The position numbers were made by a program, and so were the translations under genes. A stretch of 64,000 nt of DNA, from contig JAISNP010000075.1 in NCBI GenBank assembly GCA_031276175.1, positions 1 through 64,000 of the forward strand, given 5' to 3'. Shown here piece after piece: positions 47,680 through 57,564 of this stretch; positions within the stretch are counted from its first letter, which is position 1, and each line of letters starts with the position of its first letter. The notes under the pieces were generated by a model. It made no database searches. It was not told the origin of the DNA and saw nothing but the letters and a program-made list of their open reading frames with translations. Origin of the DNA: Tannerella sp. Lineage in GTDB: Bacteria; Bacteroidota; Bacteroidia; Bacteroidales; Tannerellaceae.

Positions 47680-50529
47680 ATGAAACAAAACATTTTCACC
47701 CATTTAAGACCGACGTTATTACTTGCGCTAATGCTTGCAGTTGGAAACGTCGTTTATGCAGACGGTAATAATATACCGGAACCGAAATTCGGTCAGTACA
47801 CGGTTGGCGACGACTATTTTCTTGCCAATTACACTCAACTTGTTGACTACTGGGAGAGGCTGGCCAAAGCGTCGGATCGTATAAAAATTGTCGATATCGG
47901 AACGACGCCCGAAGGACGTGTCATGAAGATGGCGATTATCACTTCGCCGGAGAATCACAAGAACCTGAAACGCTATCAGGAAATATCCGTGCGCCTCGCC
48001 AAAGCGGAGGGATTGACCGACGAGCAGGCGCGGGAACTGGCAGCCGAAGGAAAGGCAGTTGTATGGATCGACGGCGGGCTTCACGCAACCGAAACGGTGA
48101 ATGCACAGGCGCTTTTCACCGAAGCTTTCGACCTTGTCGGCAACAACGATCCTGAAACGCTGCGGATTCTCGACAACGTCATTCTTCTCCTGGTTCCTGC
48201 CAATCCGGACGGCATGGATCTGGTGTCGAACTGGTACATGAAAGAAAGCGATCCGAAAAAGCGCAATATGGCAATTCCGCGCCTGTATCAGAAATATGTA
48301 GGTCACGACAATAACCGTGATTCGTATATTGCCAACCAAGTGGAAACGGAAGTCATCAACCGGCAGATGTATATTGAGTGGATTCCGCAAATTATGTGGA
48401 ACCAGCATCAGACCGGACCGGCCGGTACGGTACTTTTCATGTCGCCTTTTCGCGACCCGTTCAACTACAATAATGACCCGCTGGTATTCACGGGTATTGA
48501 TCTGGTTGGCTCCGCTATCCACAATCGGTTTATCGCCGAAGGAAAGCCGGGAGCAGTAATGAGGAATGCCGCTTCATATTCCACTTGGTTCAACGGCGGC
48601 GACCGGACGACGACAGGATTTCATAACCAGATAGGGCTTTTGTCGGAAATCATCGGTAATCCGACTCCAATCAATATTCCGCTTATACCCTCGAAACTGC
48701 TTCCCGGCGGCGACCAGCCTCTACCGGTCGGCCCCAGGCAGGAATGGCATTTTCGACAGAGTTTAGACTATATTATCACCGCCGAGCGTGCGATTCTTGA
48801 CCTTGCCGCCAAGCTGCGGGAAGATTTCCTGTACCGTATTTACCGGATGGGAAAAAATTCCATCGAACGCGGCAGTAAAGACTATTGGACGTTGACGCCC
48901 AAGCGGGTGGCGGCGCTGGAAGCGGATTATGCAAAATACAGGGACGAGCAGCGCAGAAACAGGAGTAACAGCCAATCGTCTTCCGACGAACAGTTGCGCA
49001 GCGGCAACAGCAGCATTCCTCCCGAATATTTCGGCAGGGGGATTCCTTATGAATTTTGGGAAAAGTTGTGGACGCCGGAAACCCGCGACCCGCGAGGCTA
49101 TATCATCCCTTCCGGTCAGCCGGATTTCCTGACTGCAACCAAGTTTGTCAATGCGCTGCTGAAAGCCGGCGTAGACGTACATCGCGCGCCAAAAGCATTT
49201 ACGGTTGCAGGAAAGACATATCCCGAAGGGTCCTACGTAGTCAAGGCCGCGCAGGCATTCCGTCCGCACCTGCGCGACATGTTCGAACCTCAGGATCATC
49301 CGAACGATTTCCTGTATCCGGGCGGGCCTCCCAGACCTCCTTACGACGTGGCAGGGTATACGCTGGCTTTTCAGATGGGCGTGGAGTTCGACCGCATACT
49401 GGACGACTTCGACGGTCGGTTTGAAAAAATACAGGGATTGGTAAATACTCCTGCCGGCAAGGTAGCTCAAGCTTCCGGCGCCGTCGGTTTCCTGCTCAGC
49501 CACAAAGTCAACGATGCTTTTGTCGGCACGACACGACTGCTCAAGGCCGGAGAAGAGGTCTACTGGCTTACGGCGCCGCTTGCAGCCAATGGTAAAACAT
49601 ATCCGGCAGGTACGATTTACATCCCCAAAAAGTCTTCGACGACAGCTTTACTGCAAACGCTGGCAAGCGAAGTGGGATTGAGTTTCGACGCCCTTTCCTC
49701 TTCGCCTCGCGGAGAAGCCTTGAAGTTGCGCCCTGTCCGTGTAGCGTTGTGGGATCGTTATGGTGGATCGATGGACTCGGGATGGATTCGCTGGATGTTC
49801 GAACAGGCTTTCCCGTTTCCGTTTGACGTCGTCTACGCTCCCGATTTGGATGCCGGCAATCTGAAGAAAAAATATGACGTACTGATTCTGACGGACGGCG
49901 CCGTCCCGCAGGGTGGCGGACAAGGCGCTTTCCGCAATGCGCCGGCTCGCACCGATGTACCGGACGAATATAAAAACCGTATCGGAAATATTACGGTAGA
50001 GAAGACCATACCGCAGTTGCGCAAGTTTGCCGAAGAAGGCGGCGTGCTGATTGCTATCGGCAGTTCTACGGCATTGGCCTATCATTTCGGTTTACCGGTT
50101 ACAGACGCTCTGGCAGAAATCGCCCCTAACGACAGTATCAGGAAATTATCTTCCGACAAATTCTATATTCCCGGTTCGGTGTTGCGGATAAAGGTGGATA
50201 ACACAACGCCGGTTGCTTATGGCATTACGGAAGATCTGGATATTCTGTACCGTAACAAACCCGTATTCCGGCTGTTGCCCGACGCGCACCTTAAAGGAGT
50301 AAAAGCCGTCGCATGGTTTTCCGGCGCCGAACCTTTGCGTAGCGGCTGGGCATGGGGGCAGCATTACCTCAACGGCGGCGTGACGGCTGTAGAAGCTTCT
50401 ACGGGGAAAGGCAAAGTCTTCCTCTTTGGCCCCGAAATCACATTCCGGGCGCAACCGCACGCTTCGTTCAAATTCCTGTTCAACAGCATTTATTATGCGG
50501 GAGCGACAACTGTAAAAACAGTAAAATAA
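47680..50529 (+). CDS. Secreted M14-family zinc carboxypeptidase
   Basis: 949 aa; ALNGxD-type region: AVVWIDGGLHATETVNAQALFTEAFDL...LLVPANPDGMDLV. Confidence 0.9.
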   Translation: MKQNIFTHLRPTLLLALMLAVGNVVYADGNNIPEPKFGQYTVGDDYFLANYTQLVDYWERLAKASDRIKIVDIGTTPEGRVMKMAIITSPENHKNLKRYQEISVRLAKAEGLTDEQARELAAEGKAVVWIDGGLHATETVNAQALFTEAFDLVGNNDPETLRILDNVILLLVPANPDGMDLVSNWYMKESDPKKRNMAIPRLYQKYVGHDNNRDSYIANQVETEVINRQMYIEWIPQIMWNQHQTGPAGTVLFMSPFRDPFNYNNDPLVFTGIDLVGSAIHNRFIAEGKPGAVMRNAASYSTWFNGGDRTTTGFHNQIGLLSEIIGNPTPINIPLIPSKLLPGGDQPLPVGPRQEWHFRQSLDYIITAERAILDLAAKLREDFLYRIYRMGKNSIERGSKDYWTLTPKRVAALEADYAKYRDEQRRNRSNSQSSSDEQLRSGNSSIPPEYFGRGIPYEFWEKLWTPETRDPRGYIIPSGQPDFLTATKFVNALLKAGVDVHRAPKAFTVAGKTYPEGSYVVKAAQAFRPHLRDMFEPQDHPNDFLYPGGPPRPPYDVAGYTLAFQMGVEFDRILDDFDGRFEKIQGLVNTPAGKVAQASGAVGFLLSHKVNDAFVGTTRLLKAGEEVYWLTAPLAANGKTYPAGTIYIPKKSSTTALLQTLASEVGLSFDALSSSPRGEALKLRPVRVALWDRYGGSMDSGWIRWMFEQAFPFPFDVVYAPDLDAGNLKKKYDVLILTDGAVPQGGGQGAFRNAPARTDVPDEYKNRIGNITVEKTIPQLRKFAEEGGVLIAIGSSTALAYHFGLPVTDALAEIAPNDSIRKLSSDKFYIPGSVLRIKVDNTTPVAYGITEDLDILYRNKPVFRLLPDAHLKGVKAVAWFSGAEPLRSGWAWGQHYLNGGVTAVEASTGKGKVFLFGPEITFRAQPHASFKFLFNSIYYAGATTVKTVK

Positions 50530-50532
50530 TTA

Positions 50533-51756
50533 GTGATGAGTTCAACAAAAGCATCTCAAAGTGTATTCACCCATCTCGAATGTGCGCACTGCGGCAAAAC
50601 ACATGCAAAAGAACTGCCCAATACCGTCTGCACGGACGAGGCGTGCAAAGCAATTTTATATGCCCGATACGACTTTTCGGCAAACGTGCCGACAAAGCAG
50701 GATTTGAAACACCGCCCCCCGTCGTTATGGCGATACCGCGAGTTCCTGCCCGTGGTCGACGATAAAAACATCGTAACCCTCGGCGAAGGATTTACTCCGG
50801 TATTGCCGGTAACAAACCTGACGGCGCATACGGACGGGAAGCGTGTCCTTATAAAAGACGAATCGGGCAACCCCACAGGGTCCTTCAAGGCAAGAGGATT
50901 GTGCATGGCTATCTCGAAGGCGAAAGAACTCGGCCTGAGCGCTTTCGTAATACCCACCGCCGGCAATGCCGGCGGTGCCCTTTCGGCCTATGCCGCAAAG
51001 GCGGGACTGGAGGCGCACGTTTTCATGCCGAAGCTCACGCCGAGGGCTTTCAAGGCCGAAGCCGCGCTGTTCGGCGCCGAAGTGATCGAAGTAGACGGAA
51101 ACATCAGCGACTGCGGAAAGTTGGCAAACAAGCTGGCTGCCGAAAACGGATGGTTCGACGTTTCGACGCTTAAAGAACCCTATCGCCTCGAAGGGAAAAA
51201 AACGATGGGATACGAAATCGCCGAACAGTTGGACTGGAACGTTCCCGACGTCATCCTCTACCCGACGGGCGGCGGAACGGGGATCATCGGGATATGGAAA
51301 GCCTTCGGCGAACTGCAACAATTAGGCTGGATAGGAAGCAAACGCCCGCGGATGGTCGCCGTGCAAAGCAAAAGTTGCGACGGCATCTACACGGCTTTTC
51401 ACCGGAAAGAAATCCGTTCGACCTACAAAGACGAAGGCTTCACGATAGCAAACGGATTGCGGGTGCCCAAGCCCTACGCGGACGGAGTCATATTGCAGGT
51501 GTTGAGAGAGAGCAACGGAAACTCCGTGAGCGTCGGCGACGCGGACATCCTCTCCGCCCTGCGCGAACTTGCCGACGGCGAAGGCCTCTTCGTCGCACCC
51601 GAAGGCGCCGCACTCTGGCACGCATACAAGGAACTGAACCGCTCGGGATGGATAAAAGACGGCGAAACGGTACTGCTGCTCAATACGGGTAGCGGATACA
51701 AATATATCGACAACATCCTCGACGCCGCGCCGCGTCCGGACTCCGCCGACGGTTGA
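50533..51756 (+). CDS. thrC: Threonine synthase
   Basis: 407 aa; LIKDESGNPTGSFKARGLCMAISKAKELG...PTAGNAGGALSAYAAKAG; 4 nt after the M14 gene. Confidence 0.9.
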   Translation: MMSSTKASQSVFTHLECAHCGKTHAKELPNTVCTDEACKAILYARYDFSANVPTKQDLKHRPPSLWRYREFLPVVDDKNIVTLGEGFTPVLPVTNLTAHTDGKRVLIKDESGNPTGSFKARGLCMAISKAKELGLSAFVIPTAGNAGGALSAYAAKAGLEAHVFMPKLTPRAFKAEAALFGAEVIEVDGNISDCGKLANKLAAENGWFDVSTLKEPYRLEGKKTMGYEIAEQLDWNVPDVILYPTGGGTGIIGIWKAFGELQQLGWIGSKRPRMVAVQSKSCDGIYTAFHRKEIRSTYKDEGFTIANGLRVPKPYADGVILQVLRESNGNSVSVGDADILSALRELADGEGLFVAPEGAALWHAYKELNRSGWIKDGETVLLLNTGSGYKYIDNILDAAPRPDSADG

Positions 51757-51942
51757 GGAGCCGTATCATCAGTTTCCGGCTACCGCTTTTCCCGCTCCGT
51801 CCGCAAACATGCGCGGGCAGAGGAGGGCAATGATTTTTTTTCTCGCAGGTAATCAATATTAATTTTTTCGCGTAAATTTGCGGCGTGCATCGACAAAAGA
51901 CACATATGCACGATTTTATTTACCATTTAATTATTATCATTT

Positions 51943-54900
51943 ATGATTATCATGAGAAATTGTTTTTTATTGCTGTCATGTCTGCTGTTTGCCGGGTACG
52001 GACATGCACAACACAGCATTACGGTCGAAAACCTGCGGTGCGAATACATGAAAGACCCGCTTGGCATCGACATCGAACGCCCGCGTTTCGGCTGGGAGCC
52101 GGTTTCGTCCGAAGCCGGAAAGAAACAGAAAGCGTACCAGATACTTGTATCGACCGACGCCCGCGCGCTGGCGGAAGATCGCGCCGATGCGTGGAACAGC
52201 CGCAAGACCGCATCCGACGCGACACACCAAATTGTCTACAACGGAACCCCGCTGCGTGCAAATACGCTGTATTACTGGAAGGTGCGTGTGTGGGACGAAA
52301 AGGGTAAACCCTCGGCGTGGAGCAGCACGGCGCGTTTCCTCGTCGGGCCGCTGACGGCGAGCGACTGGCAGGCGCAATGGATCGGCGAGAAAGACGAACC
52401 CGTCGCCGCTGAAGACCGCTATTACCGGAACGAAGGCTACCGCTCGCAGAAAGCCGCGCAGCCCGACGCGCGAAAGTGGATTGTCGTCGATCTGGAATCG
52501 GTACGCACCTTCGACGCCCTCAAAATATATCCGATCGCATCGAAAGAGCGCCTCTTCCCGCTGCGCTTCACCGTTGAAACGGCCTCGTCGCCGGATTTTG
52601 ACGACGCGAAAACGGTGGTCGACGAATCGCACAAAGACAACGCCGTGCAGTCTGCCGAATTTTATTACAAAAAGCTCTCCGCTCCCGTCGCAGGCCGCTA
52701 TGTACGGCTCAACGTGACGCGGCTTGCTCCGGCGGACAGGGACGACGGGTTGTACGAGTTCGGAATCTCCGAGCTTGAAGTCCTGAGCGACCGCGAAAAC
52801 ATCGCCCTCCACAGGCACGTATCCGTTTCGGACACGGACGCGGTCGACTTCGCGCACGAAGCGCAATGGATTACCGACGAGCATATCCGCCCAAGCTCCC
52901 TCAAAGCCTATTTCGACCGCATCCCGCCCTCGCCGCTGCTGCGCAAAGAGATACGGGTGGCCAAAAAAGTGGCCGCCGCCTTCTACTCCCTCTCCGCGCA
53001 GGGGTTTTACGAAGCATACATCAACGGCCGTAAGGTGGGACGGCAGGTACTGGCGCCGGAATATACGCATTACGGCCGGCACTTGCAGTTTCAGACCTTC
53101 GACGTGACCGACATGCTCGAACAGGGCGTCAACGCGCTCGGCGCCGTGCTGGCCGACGGGTGGTACGTCGGCGCGCGATGGTCGTTCCCCAACCGCGGAG
53201 GATACGGCTACTCGCGCAGATTCATCGGGCGGCTGCTGATTATGTATGAAGACGGCACGACGGAAATCGTCGGCACCGACGGCTCGTGGAAGATGCAGCC
53301 CCAGGGGCCAATCCGCGAGGCTTCGCTTTTCATCGGCGAAACTTACGACGCCGCATACGCGCATCAGGGATGGGACAAGCCCGGATACGACGATTCGGAA
53401 TGGCGTCCCGTCGCCGTCCGTCCCGGAGAACTCCAAAACCTCTGCGCGCAGATGAACGAGCCGCTCGCCGTCATTCAGGACGTAAAGCCTGTGGGCGTAC
53501 ACAAAATCGCTCCGCACAAATACATCTTCGACCTCGGCATAAATATGGTAGGCTGGGTGCGCCTCGAACTGCCCTACAATCCCGACCGCCCCGTCCGCCT
53601 GCGATACGGCGAGTGGCTTTACGACGACGGCTCGCTCTATACCGACAACCTGCGCGGCGCCAAACAGATCGACCTCTACCGCCCGGCAGACGAAGCGACC
53701 GTTTCGTGGGAACCGCGCTTTACGTATCACGGCTTCCGCTACGTCGAGGTCGACGGACTGACGCGGGAGCCGAGCCTCGACAACCTGCTCGGACGCGTCG
53801 TCGCTTCGTCGTCGCCCGTGGTCAGCGCCTTCGAATGTTCGGACAAAGATGTGAACAAACTGTGGGAAAACATCCGCCGCACGCTCTGGGGAAACCTGAC
53901 TTCCATCCCCACCGACTGCCCGCAGCGCGACGAACGCGAGGGATGGATGGCCGACGCCCAGGTGTTCTCGCAAACCGCCATCTATAACCTCGACATGGCC
54001 GGATTCTACACCAAGTGGGCGCGCGACATCCGCGATTCGCAACTGGAAGACGGCCGCCTGCCCGTCATTGCCCCGCACGACGGCGTATGGCGCGACCTCT
54101 ACAACGCGCCGGGATGGGCTGATGCGGGCGTCATCATCCCCTGGCGGATGTACGAAAACTACGGCGACACGACCGTCCTCGCGCAGCAGTACGACGCCAT
54201 GAAGCGGTTCGTAGACTTCAACCGCCGCCACAATCCCGACCTGATATGGCGTCACGTCCGAGGCCACAACTACAACGACTGGCTGAACGGCGACCGCATC
54301 GTGGCCGACGACTATCCGACGGAAGGCGGCAACGTGCCCCACGACGTCTTTGCCACCGCCTATTTCGCCCTTTCCACCGACATCGTCGCCCGATCGGCGC
54401 GCGTGCTCGGCAAAAACGCCGATTACCGGTACTACGACAAGCTGGCCGCCGACATCCGCAGCGCGTTCGTGAAAGAATTTGTCGCACCCGACGGCAAAAT
54501 CACCGGCGACACGCAGGCCGGATACGCCATCGCCCTGCAGTTCGGACTGATCCCCGCCCACCTGCGCGCGCGCGCCGCCGCACACATGGTCGACGCCATC
54601 CGCCGATACGACTTCCGCATCTCGACCGGCATACACGCCACTTACATGATGATGGAACAACTCGTCGTCTACGGATATGCCGACATCGCCTGGCAACTCC
54701 TCCTCAGCCGGCGCTTCCCCTCGTGGCTTTACTCCATCGACCAGGGCGCCACTACCATCTGGGAACGCTGGGACGGATACGTCGCCGGGCGCGGATTTCA
54801 GGACGCAGGCATGAACTCATTCAACCACGTAGCCATCGGCGCAGTAGGGGAGTGGCTCTACCGCCACGTCCTCGGTATTCAGGCGGACGAACGCCATCCG

Positions 54901-55143
54901 GCATTTCGGCGATTCCACATCCGCCCCGTACCCGGCACGCTCGCCTGGGCCAAGGGCAACTACCACAGCATCCACGGCAACATAGAAGTGGCATGGACCC
55001 GCCGGGGCAGCGTCTTCACGCTCGAACTGACCGTGCCCGCCAATACGACCGCCGACGTCGCGATGCCCGACGGGCGCGTGTACGAAGCCGCGCCGGGACG
55101 ACACACCTTCGTCGCCGACCTGACGCCGCGCGCCGCGCAATAA
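51943..55143 (+). CDS. GH78 alpha-L-rhamnosidase with discoidin-like insert
   Basis: 1066 aa; VENLRCEYMKDPLGIDIERPRFGWEP; DCPQRDEREGWMADAQVFSQTAIYNLDM; TAnnTTTG at 51873-51880. Confidence 0.94.
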   Translation: MIIMRNCFLLLSCLLFAGYGHAQHSITVENLRCEYMKDPLGIDIERPRFGWEPVSSEAGKKQKAYQILVSTDARALAEDRADAWNSRKTASDATHQIVYNGTPLRANTLYYWKVRVWDEKGKPSAWSSTARFLVGPLTASDWQAQWIGEKDEPVAAEDRYYRNEGYRSQKAAQPDARKWIVVDLESVRTFDALKIYPIASKERLFPLRFTVETASSPDFDDAKTVVDESHKDNAVQSAEFYYKKLSAPVAGRYVRLNVTRLAPADRDDGLYEFGISELEVLSDRENIALHRHVSVSDTDAVDFAHEAQWITDEHIRPSSLKAYFDRIPPSPLLRKEIRVAKKVAAAFYSLSAQGFYEAYINGRKVGRQVLAPEYTHYGRHLQFQTFDVTDMLEQGVNALGAVLADGWYVGARWSFPNRGGYGYSRRFIGRLLIMYEDGTTEIVGTDGSWKMQPQGPIREASLFIGETYDAAYAHQGWDKPGYDDSEWRPVAVRPGELQNLCAQMNEPLAVIQDVKPVGVHKIAPHKYIFDLGINMVGWVRLELPYNPDRPVRLRYGEWLYDDGSLYTDNLRGAKQIDLYRPADEATVSWEPRFTYHGFRYVEVDGLTREPSLDNLLGRVVASSSPVVSAFECSDKDVNKLWENIRRTLWGNLTSIPTDCPQRDEREGWMADAQVFSQTAIYNLDMAGFYTKWARDIRDSQLEDGRLPVIAPHDGVWRDLYNAPGWADAGVIIPWRMYENYGDTTVLAQQYDAMKRFVDFNRRHNPDLIWRHVRGHNYNDWLNGDRIVADDYPTEGGNVPHDVFATAYFALSTDIVARSARVLGKNADYRYYDKLAADIRSAFVKEFVAPDGKITGDTQAGYAIALQFGLIPAHLRARAAAHMVDAIRRYDFRISTGIHATYMMMEQLVVYGYADIAWQLLLSRRFPSWLYSIDQGATTIWERWDGYVAGRGFQDAGMNSFNHVAIGAVGEWLYRHVLGIQADERHPAFRRFHIRPVPGTLAWAKGNYHSIHGNIEVAWTRRGSVFTLELTVPANTTADVAMPDGRVYEAAPGRHTFVADLTPRAAQ

Positions 55144-55182
55144 TCAACATACATATATATATACATCAAAAACAAATTAAAG

Positions 55183-56082
55183 ATGAACAGACGACACTTT
55201 ATCCGCACCGCCGCCGCCACAGCCGCCGCCGCATGTTGCGGAATGAACACGACCGCGCGCCCGGCTGCCGCCGCACGACGCGCCGCAGGCCGCCGCCGAA
55301 TAGGCATACAACTGTACAGCATCCGCGAAACGCTGCCCGGCGACCCCGCAGGGTGCATACGGAAACTGGCCGACATCGGATACCTCTACGCCGAAGCATA
55401 CGGATTCGACGGCAGCGTCTTCCTCAAAAAAAACCTGTCGGAATGGAGCCTGATTCTCAACGACGCAGGCATGAAACTTTCCGGCACACACTGCGGCACG
55501 GGCATGTTGCCCGTCGACGTCAATACCCCGGAATGGAACTACTGGCGCAAAAGCATCGACGAAATGAACGCCGCCGGCGGACAGCGACTTATACAGTCCT
55601 TCCTCCCCGGCATGAAACTGAAGGAAGGATTACTGCGCGTGGCCGAACAGTTCAACCGCATCGGCGCGCTCTGCCGCGACGGAGGACTGCGCTTCGGATA
55701 CCACAACCACCATTCCGAACTGAGGCGCGTCGACGGCGAAGTCACGCTCGACCTGCTGTTGCAAAACACCGACCCAGACCTCGTCTTTTTCCAACTCGAC
55801 CTGGGACACGCCGTCAACGGCGGAGCCGACGTGCTCGACTACATGCGGAAATATCCGGGGCGCTTCCTCTCGTGGCACGCCTCCGATTTCAAAACCGGAC
55901 AGGGATATACCGAAGTAGGGCAGGGCGATGTGCCCTACGACGCGCTCTTCGACCTCGCCGACGCATACGGCCTTGAAGACCTCACCGTCGAGCAGGAAAC
56001 GGAAGGCGACATATACGGCGCCTGCCGCCGCGACTTCGACTTCCTCGCCAAGTATCCGTGGACCGAACCGAAGCAGTCATGA
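55183..56082 (+). CDS. Sugar phosphate isomerase/epimerase-like TIM-barrel protein with Tat-like signal
   Basis: 299 aa; MNRRHFIRTAAATAAAACC; GIQLYSIRETLPGDP...FFQLDLGHAVNGGADVLDYMRKYPGRFLSWHASDF. Confidence 0.88.
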   Translation: MNRRHFIRTAAATAAAACCGMNTTARPAAAARRAAGRRRIGIQLYSIRETLPGDPAGCIRKLADIGYLYAEAYGFDGSVFLKKNLSEWSLILNDAGMKLSGTHCGTGMLPVDVNTPEWNYWRKSIDEMNAAGGQRLIQSFLPGMKLKEGLLRVAEQFNRIGALCRDGGLRFGYHNHHSELRRVDGEVTLDLLLQNTDPDLVFFQLDLGHAVNGGADVLDYMRKYPGRFLSWHASDFKTGQGYTEVGQGDVPYDALFDLADAYGLEDLTVEQETEGDIYGACRRDFDFLAKYPWTEPKQS

Positions 56083-56339
56083 AACCCGAAGCCGGAAACC
56101 ACAGTGCGACGCCCGACGACGCCGCACTGAATTACACCGAAGCATACACGCTGCTGAAAAACATCGTCACAGCCGTCGAACGCAACGAAATACCTGTCGA
56201 CGAACTTCCCGCAAACGCCGCGCGCGCGCTGGAACTTATGAAAATATGCAAAGCAAAGCTCGAAGCAGCGGAAGCAGGCGTACGGCGCGTGTTTGAAGCT
56301 TACGACGAAGTGCGGTTCGACAAACCCGACGCCGAATAA
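56079..56339 (+). CDS. xseB: Exodeoxyribonuclease VII small subunit
   Basis: 86 aa; YTEAYTLLKNIVTAVERNEIPVDELPANAARALELMKICKAKLEAAEAGV. Confidence 0.8.
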   Translation: MKPEAGNHSATPDDAALNYTEAYTLLKNIVTAVERNEIPVDELPANAARALELMKICKAKLEAAEAGVRRVFEAYDEVRFDKPDAE

Positions 56340-56354
56340 ACCCGCCGCGACTCC

Positions 56355-56921
56355 GGTTGTCTTCGCCGAAGGTTCGGTTGTCTTCGCCGAAGGCTTGGTT
56401 GTCTTCAACCAAAGTTTGGTTGTCTTCGCCGAAAGTTCGGTTGTCTTCGCCGAAGGTTCGGTTGTCTTCGCCGAAGGTTCGGTTGTCTTCGCCGAAGGCT
56501 TGGTTGGCGCCAACGAAGGTTTGGTTGGCGCCAACCAAGGTTTGGTTGGCGTGAACGAAGGTTTGGTTGGCGTGAACGAAGGTTTGGTTGGCGTGAACCA
56601 AGGTTTGGTTGGCGTGAACGAAGGTTTGGTTGGCGTGAACGAAGGTTTGGTTGGCGCCAACGAAGGTTTGGTTGGCGTGAACGAAGGTTTGGTTGGCGTG
56701 AACGAAGGTTTGGTTGGCGTCGCCGAAAGTTTGGTTGGAGTCGCCGAAGGTTTGGTTGGAGTCGCCGAAGGTTTGGTTGGCGTCGCCGAAGGTTTGGTTG
56801 GAGTCGCCGAAGGTTTGGTTGGAGTCGCCGAAGGTTTGGTTGGAGTCGCCGAAGGTTTGGTTGGAGTAGAATAAAGTTTGGTTGGAGTAGAATAAAGTTT
56901 GGTTGGAGTAGCCGGAAATTC
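56355..56921. repeat. Array F: 27 tandem 21-bp units in ordered blocks
   Basis: GGTTG at 56355 + 21n for n=0..26; 7 GTCTTC-type, 10 GGCGtg/ccAAC-type, 7 GrGTCGCC-type, 3 terminal variants. Confidence 0.96.
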
Positions 56922-56988
56922 GGTATAACCCGTTTGCACAGGGGTTTAGGGCTGTGCGGAATTATTTAAAGCAAATATAAGGAAAGAG

Positions 56989-57555
56989 ATGACGAACGTA
57001 AAGCCGGATGTGCCCGGCGGGGCGCGGGAGGTGTTGCTTCATGTGTGTTGCGCGCCGTGTTCGGGCGCAATCGTGGAGTGCATGTTGGAAAACGGCGTGC
57101 GCCCGACGATATTTTTTTATAACCCGAACATCGTTCCTCGCGAAGAATACGCGCGTCGGAAGGCCGAGAGCATCCGTCATGCCGCGTCGCTGGGGCTGGC
57201 AGCGGTCGACGGCGATTACGACCACCCGTCGTGGCTGGCGCACGTGCGGGGGCTGGAGGATGAGCCGGAGCGGGGGCGGCGTTGCGCGGCATGTTTTGCG
57301 ATGCGGCTGGCCGGCGCGGCGCGTTATGCCCATGCGCACGGTTTCGCCGTTTTTGCGACTACGCTGGGCGCCTCGCGGTGGAAAAACCTTTCGCAGGTGA
57401 ATGAGGCGGGACGCCGCGCGGCTTCGCACTGTCCCGGCCTCGTGTTCTGGGAACAGGACTGGCGCAAGGGCGGCCTGAGCGAACGGCGCGCGGAGGTGGT
57501 TAAGGCGTATCAATTTTACAGTCAAACGTATTGCGGATGCGAATTCAGCATCTGA
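56989..57555 (+). CDS. queH: Epoxyqueuosine reductase QueH
   Basis: 188 aa; LLHVCCAPCSGAIVECM...YNPNIVPREEY...RCAACFAMRL...FATTLGASRWKN...YCGC. Confidence 0.93.
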   Translation: MTNVKPDVPGGAREVLLHVCCAPCSGAIVECMLENGVRPTIFFYNPNIVPREEYARRKAESIRHAASLGLAAVDGDYDHPSWLAHVRGLEDEPERGRRCAACFAMRLAGAARYAHAHGFAVFATTLGASRWKNLSQVNEAGRRAASHCPGLVFWEQDWRKGGLSERRAEVVKAYQFYSQTYCGCEFSI

Positions 57556-57564
57556 GGGAACAAA

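Noticed and set aside
51976-54696. 906-aa minus-strand ORF
   Set aside because: Antisense shadow of the GH78 rhamnosidase in GC-rich DNA; no recognisable domain.
56355-56921. CRISPR array
   Set aside because: The whole 21-bp unit repeats with no unique spacers, and no cas genes are seen nearby; same for the other arrays.
55935-56939. 334-aa minus-strand TPTKPSx repeat protein
   Set aside because: Any stop-free unit with a period divisible by three stays open in that frame; the ORF also runs antisense into xseB and its neighbour. Translation is possible but not supported.
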